A stretch of 21,748 nt of DNA from Jaapia argillacea MUCL 33604 (Eukaryota > Basidiomycota > Agaricomycetes > Jaapiales > Jaapiaceae), in the NCBI GenBank assembly GCA_000697665.1, contig KL197747.1, forward strand, positions 16,510 to 38,257. The letters run 5' to 3'. Shown piece by piece: positions 18,311-21,748 of this stretch (positions are counted from its first letter, which is position 1; every line of letters begins with the position of its first letter). Both the position numbers and the translations under genes were made by a program. The notes beneath the pieces were generated by a model that saw only the letters and a list, made by a program, of their open reading frames with translations, was not told the origin of the DNA and did not search any database.

Positions 18311-19886
18311 TCAGCTATTGAAGACATCACCATCATCCTCCATCGTAAGGTCTTCCTGAACATCATCAGGAGTGATGGATCCAGCCAAAGTTTTGGCTGT
18401 TCGCTGCATCTCCGTAAGGCCCTCGTTGGTGTAGACCTTCTTTGCCAGATCTCCAGATGAGGAGGGATACATAGTAAGGTCCTTGGCTAGGACGTCGGCA
18501 AAGAATCTGCAAATCACACCCTTTAGTGGATGGGGAGCGAAGATTGAATCAAGACTCACTTGGCTTTGGCAATCTGCCTCAACACCATGTCGGGAAAGGT
18601 TTTCTTGAAGTAACTATGAACTTGCTTGAGCTCATTGTCGACAAAATCCCAGAATGGTATCTTCTTTCTCTCAATCGCAGAGAGTGCTTGCCACTTCACG
18701 GTCGATTGGCACTTGTGAACGAAAGTTCGGTAGTAAATAGCAATCAGTTTACATACCAAAAATGCATTCTGGCCCCAGTGCTCTTTCTTGGCTTGCAAAT
18801 TATATGCCAACAGCCCAGTTGTGAGCGTGTAAATGTCGAGCCTGTTCTTGACAGTGAGCTCAAGCTGGGAGGAGAAGGTTAAGGTTTGTATGTAACGTGT
18901 CAACACGACTGAAGCTTCGAACCTTGCCCTTGATGATTGACCTCAACTGTGCCAGCTCATGTGCAACTGCTGACTTCACTAGCGCCCAATCTGCTGGGTC
19001 CTTCCTACACGCCGGTGAGAGATTCACTGTGTCAAGGTTTTTCTTGATGTGATCCTGCATGTCAATAGCTTCGTTAGGACATCAATACTGTGATGGGCAT
19101 CGGTTCACTGACCAAAATCTGTATCAAGACTCCTGCAAGATAGGCTGGGACACACGGGGCAAGGAGTACGCCAGCGACGAGATGTCGCAAGCATATCTGA
19201 ACCATCGTCAGCACCGTGACTGTTGTCCATGTCGCTGCGACTCACTGCAAAATCTAGATGGCAGATGAAGATCCTGAAATACCTCTTCAGAAGATCGTTC
19301 TCAATTGAGTAAAGGTGAATCTTCATATCAACAAGCATTTCAATGACAGAGAGCTGAAGATTCGATCAGCACAGTCCCACAATGATGGCCGAAGAGCGCA
19401 GACGTCACAAAATGCAGCAATCTCCGTGGTCTGGTCAGTTGTCAAGCCTTTTTCTTGACATTTCTGTGTTGCTGACGTGTGTAGAAGGTGTGTTGGGATA
19501 CGGGTCTGTGTTGGGCCTGTTGTGATATCGTCACTGTCGTGTTCACATTGGTTTGGGTGATTCACGTTGCCACTCCACAAGGAAGGGATTCCGTCGAGGT
19601 GAGGTCTTGAATTGTCATCCACCAAGGATGCATCAAAACTACCTCCTGCTGAACTCCTGGGGCCTTCAATACCTACCATCCCATTCCCCTGAAGGTCTTG
19701 TGAGAGTGGTGGGAAGGTGAAACCTGATGCGCTGGGTGTGTTAGGCAGAAACAGAGAGTTTGGGGTTCCCTCGCGTGATGTTCCCCCATCGCTACTGGCA
19801 ACAGCTGGCATTGATCGCACAGGAGTAGGTGCAACTGGTTGACCTGGTTGACTGACGCCGTAGGATTTCCAGAATTTGTCGTCCAT
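18311..19886 (-). CDS. Protein of unknown function, repeat-family-like, 420 residues
   Basis: Hand-spliced exons (minus): 19886-19404, 19353-19246, 19196-19113, 19054-18923, 18864-18757, 18711-18560 and 18506-18311, joining to 1,263 nt with no internal stop. Introns are 45-58 bp, with donors GTCTGC, GTGAGT, GTCAGT, GTTCGA, GTATGT and GTGAGT. The intron at 18712-18756 is a multiple of 3 without a stop, so it could also be retained. The ATG (MDDKFWKSYG) is the first in frame. Residues 1-160 are Ser/Pro/Gly-rich and probably disordered. The rest is helical and more conserved in character (CRKDPADWALVKSAVAHELAQL; LTVKNRLDIYTLTTGLL; VDNELKQVHSYFKKTF), ending in an acidic tail (DVQEDLTMEDDGDVF). 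This resembles, from memory, uncharacterised multi-copy proteins in Agaricomycete genomes that often sit among transposons. I assign no function. An alternative is that it is a passenger gene of a large transposon. Confidence 0.65.
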
Positions 19887-20722
19887 GGGCGATGTGGGCA
19901 AGTTGGTGAGTGTGGTTCACAATCAAAATGGAGTTGAGTTTGAAGTTGATTTTTCAGCAGAGTTTTTACAAGGCACGTGTTCCATCCATGATGCGACTCA
20001 ACTCAATGCAGCCCAACTGCTTTCCCCCTCAGAAACCAGAATCGTACAAATGTTCTAATTAAAAATTGTCTGCATATCTGCCTTGCATTCAGCTGAAGCC
20101 GCAGGATCCGCAACTGCTTGCTTTCATTTCCTTGGGGGCTCCTGAGTAGATGTCAAGGCTGTCGCATTTGAAGATGCAGCCACCCCCACTTCGTCCATAC
20201 GGTTATTCTCTAAGATCTGACCTCGACCACGACCCTGTCCACGTCCACGTCCTCATCCTTGTGGTTGTCCTTTATCCACTCCCCAACTTTGACCATGACC
20301 TTCTCTTGAACTAAGACCACGATCCTGAACCCCTCCCTCAGGAGCACCATGACCTCGACATCAGGAAAACCAGTTCTGGCCAGGAATTGATCACATAGCC
20401 TTTTTTAGAAATACCTTGTTTTTCCGTGCCACCTCTAGACTCAAAGAAGCCCCTAGAGAACAGGTGTTTTCACAGGACACTCTAATATAGCGTTTGATGC
20501 CCAAATAGAAGGCGCTTCTAGTCTCAGGAACTATTTAAGAATCCCCAAGGTTCAGACGTTCTCGAATGTACTTTTTCTGTCTCTATAAGACTCTCATAGA
20601 GCTAGAGTACAACTTCTGAAAAAATCAGAGAGTAGTGCCTACCAGATAGTCTGATAAGAATATACAGAGGTCCAGTTATTTACCAAGAATGAGTTACAGT
20701 CATCTAAAACTGTGTCTGAATG
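19887..20722. other. Spacer containing a decayed Gly/Arg-repeat coding stretch
   Basis: 19887-20059 should hold the promoter of the 420-residue gene. 20060-20380 is a broken coding remnant (listed separately). 20381-20722 is AT-rich with no open frame of note. Confidence 0.5.
20060..20380 (-). pseudogene. Decayed Gly/Arg-rich (GRG repeat) coding fragment
   Basis: Read on the minus strand in one frame, this gives WF, stop, CRGHGAPEGG, SSREGHGQSWGVDKGQPQG, stop, GRGRGQGRGRGQ, then STQEPPRK, stop, and a final stop at an N-terminal IFN-stop near 20057. Three stops interrupt an otherwise long, biased frame. Gly/Arg repeats of this kind occur in RNA-binding proteins and in some transposon-encoded proteins. 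The source gene cannot be named. Confidence 0.5.
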
Positions 20723-21748
20723 CTAGGTGCTCATAACAGGGTCTTTAGCTACTGCAAGCCTACCATATTTTGGGGCTAGCTGACAGCTCTGGTGTATATC
20801 AGAAACCAGCACCACACCTCCTTGGTGTGTTCCATCAGCTCTAAGAGGAGAACAGTTGACATCATACATCATATGCTTGGAGTCGGTGGTGGACTTGAGT
20901 TTTGTATACCATTCCACATATGCCAAAGGTCCCTTGGGCCAATTGGAGGGGCTGGGTACAGATATGGCTTTGGAATGATCCCAGATGGTGTTAGGAAGCT
21001 TGAATATGCAACGTACACGCCCAATCCTAGTACCTGTATAGATGCCTTGAATAAAATAATAGAAAAACAAGATATAATCTCACCTTCAACTCTGGTAGAC
21101 TCGGCGTTATTGTCAACAACAATAACAGCTGTGTCAAAGCGGGATGGCTTCCCCTTAATAGAAGGAGTGGCCTTAATAGTATCCCACTCCTGCTTTTGAT
21201 CGTCAAGTGAGGTTGGAGAAAATTTGACGTGATGAAAGACGTCTAATTTTTGAAAGGGAATAGTGTATCAGGCCAGGCCAATAGATTCAAGGTTCGCCAG
21301 GTATTTCTTCAAATCTCTGGTGAAGGCAGGCGCTGAGTGAAGGGTTTCAATTTTATCCAAGGGGCAGTTTGCAGAGTGGGGGCGCTTGGTCAAGGTGATA
21401 GGACACCCAGCCTTATTCTTCAACAAGGGAGGTTGAGAGCGCATCTCCTTTCTCTCTCTCCAAGAGATGTAGCTGTCGAAACACGCGATCTTCTCCTGGC
21501 GTGTTACCCATTGGATCATCTGGGGGCGCTCATCTTTCCTGTTGGTTGCTCTCCACGCTTCCTTGGCAAGATTGATGTGAAGGCGTTCAAACATCTCTGT
21601 GTTGTAGTTGTCGGTGGTACTGTATAAGCATATGGTGTCAATGTAATGGAGGAGAGAATGGAATTTAGGAATATTGAAGTCCTTTCTGATGCCCATCTTG
21701 AAGAAGATGGCGCGGTTCTGTTGAAAGGTATTGAGGGCATCTTGCATG
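20723..21748 (-). pseudogene. Plavaka-type transposase, C-terminal part, one in-frame stop, cut by window edge
   Basis: The minus-strand frame enters at the window end and reads to 21084. A 50-bp intron (21083-21034, GTGAGA...ATACAG) leads to the last exon 21033-20723. Hallmark stretches from memory of the family: FHSLLHYIDTI, NYNTEMFERLHINLAKEAWRA, PFQKLDVFHHVKF, RIGRVRCIFKLP, GPLAYVEWYTKL and a closing SDIHQSCQLAPKYG. These identify a Plavaka (CACTA-like) transposase of fungi; the catalytic core would lie outside the window. At 21268-21270 a TGA interrupts the frame after LESIGLA, while the same frame continues with clear family sequence, so the copy is inactive unless this is a sequencing error. 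Terminal repeats were not identified. Confidence 0.85.

Noticed and set aside
18712-18756. Reading through the 45-bp segment as coding in the 420-residue gene
   Set aside because: It is a multiple of three and has no stop, but it starts GTATGT and ends CACAAG, so an intron is more likely; kept as an alternative in the gene entry.

Overview
The window reads as nuclear DNA of a filamentous basidiomycete, most likely an Agaricomycete. Genes are split by many short introns (about 40-80 bp, GT...AG, with CTAAC/CTGAC-like branch sites). The gene set (mitochondrial complex I 51-kDa subunit, SEA/GATOR2 subunit RTC1) is fungal/eukaryotic. The transposons (a hAT element and a Plavaka-type transposase) are typical of Agaricomycete genomes. 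All gene models below were spliced by hand from the sequence and every one closes in frame; none was checked against transcripts or databases.

Layout. 1-927: no gene, but two different 17-bp tandem repeats. 928-1994 (+): a 7-exon gene for a secreted or cell-surface protein with two copies of a four-cysteine module and a C-terminal membrane anchor. 2119-3944 (-): NDUFV1, complete in 7 exons, convergent with the first gene. 4130-9229 (-): RTC1 (SEA2/WDR24), complete in 14 exons, 1,344 residues, WD40 propeller at the N-terminus and zinc-binding end at the C-terminus. 9827-10596 (-): a 192-residue multi-pass membrane protein of unknown function (here 'TM192', copy 1). 10597-12393: mostly unassigned. 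12394-13119 (-): TM192 copy 2, a pseudogene. 13708-14901 (-): a duplicated 5' part of RTC1 (first five exons), truncated but still open. 15206-16667: a 1,462-bp hAT transposon with 18-bp terminal inverted repeats and an 8-bp target duplication. 16971-17734 (-): TM192 copy 3, intact. 18311-19886 (-): a 7-exon, 420-residue protein of unknown function. 20060-20380 (-): a decayed Gly/Arg-repeat coding stretch. 20723-21748 (-): the C-terminal part of a Plavaka transposase, interrupted by one in-frame stop and cut by the window edge.

The main architectural feature is a segmental duplication. The block 'RTC1 5' exons + RTC1 upstream region + TM192' occurs at about 8008-10690 and again at about 13739-17830. 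The hAT element later inserted into the RTC1-side upstream region of the second block. The left half of the window is conserved housekeeping sequence (respiration and TORC1 nutrient signalling); the right half is a duplication- and transposon-rich accessory region. I saw no new defence-type or biosynthetic system. The most unusual signals are the truncated RTC1 copy, whose differences from the parent in exons 3-5 are all silent, and the first gene's two modules, which match in cysteine spacing and intron position.
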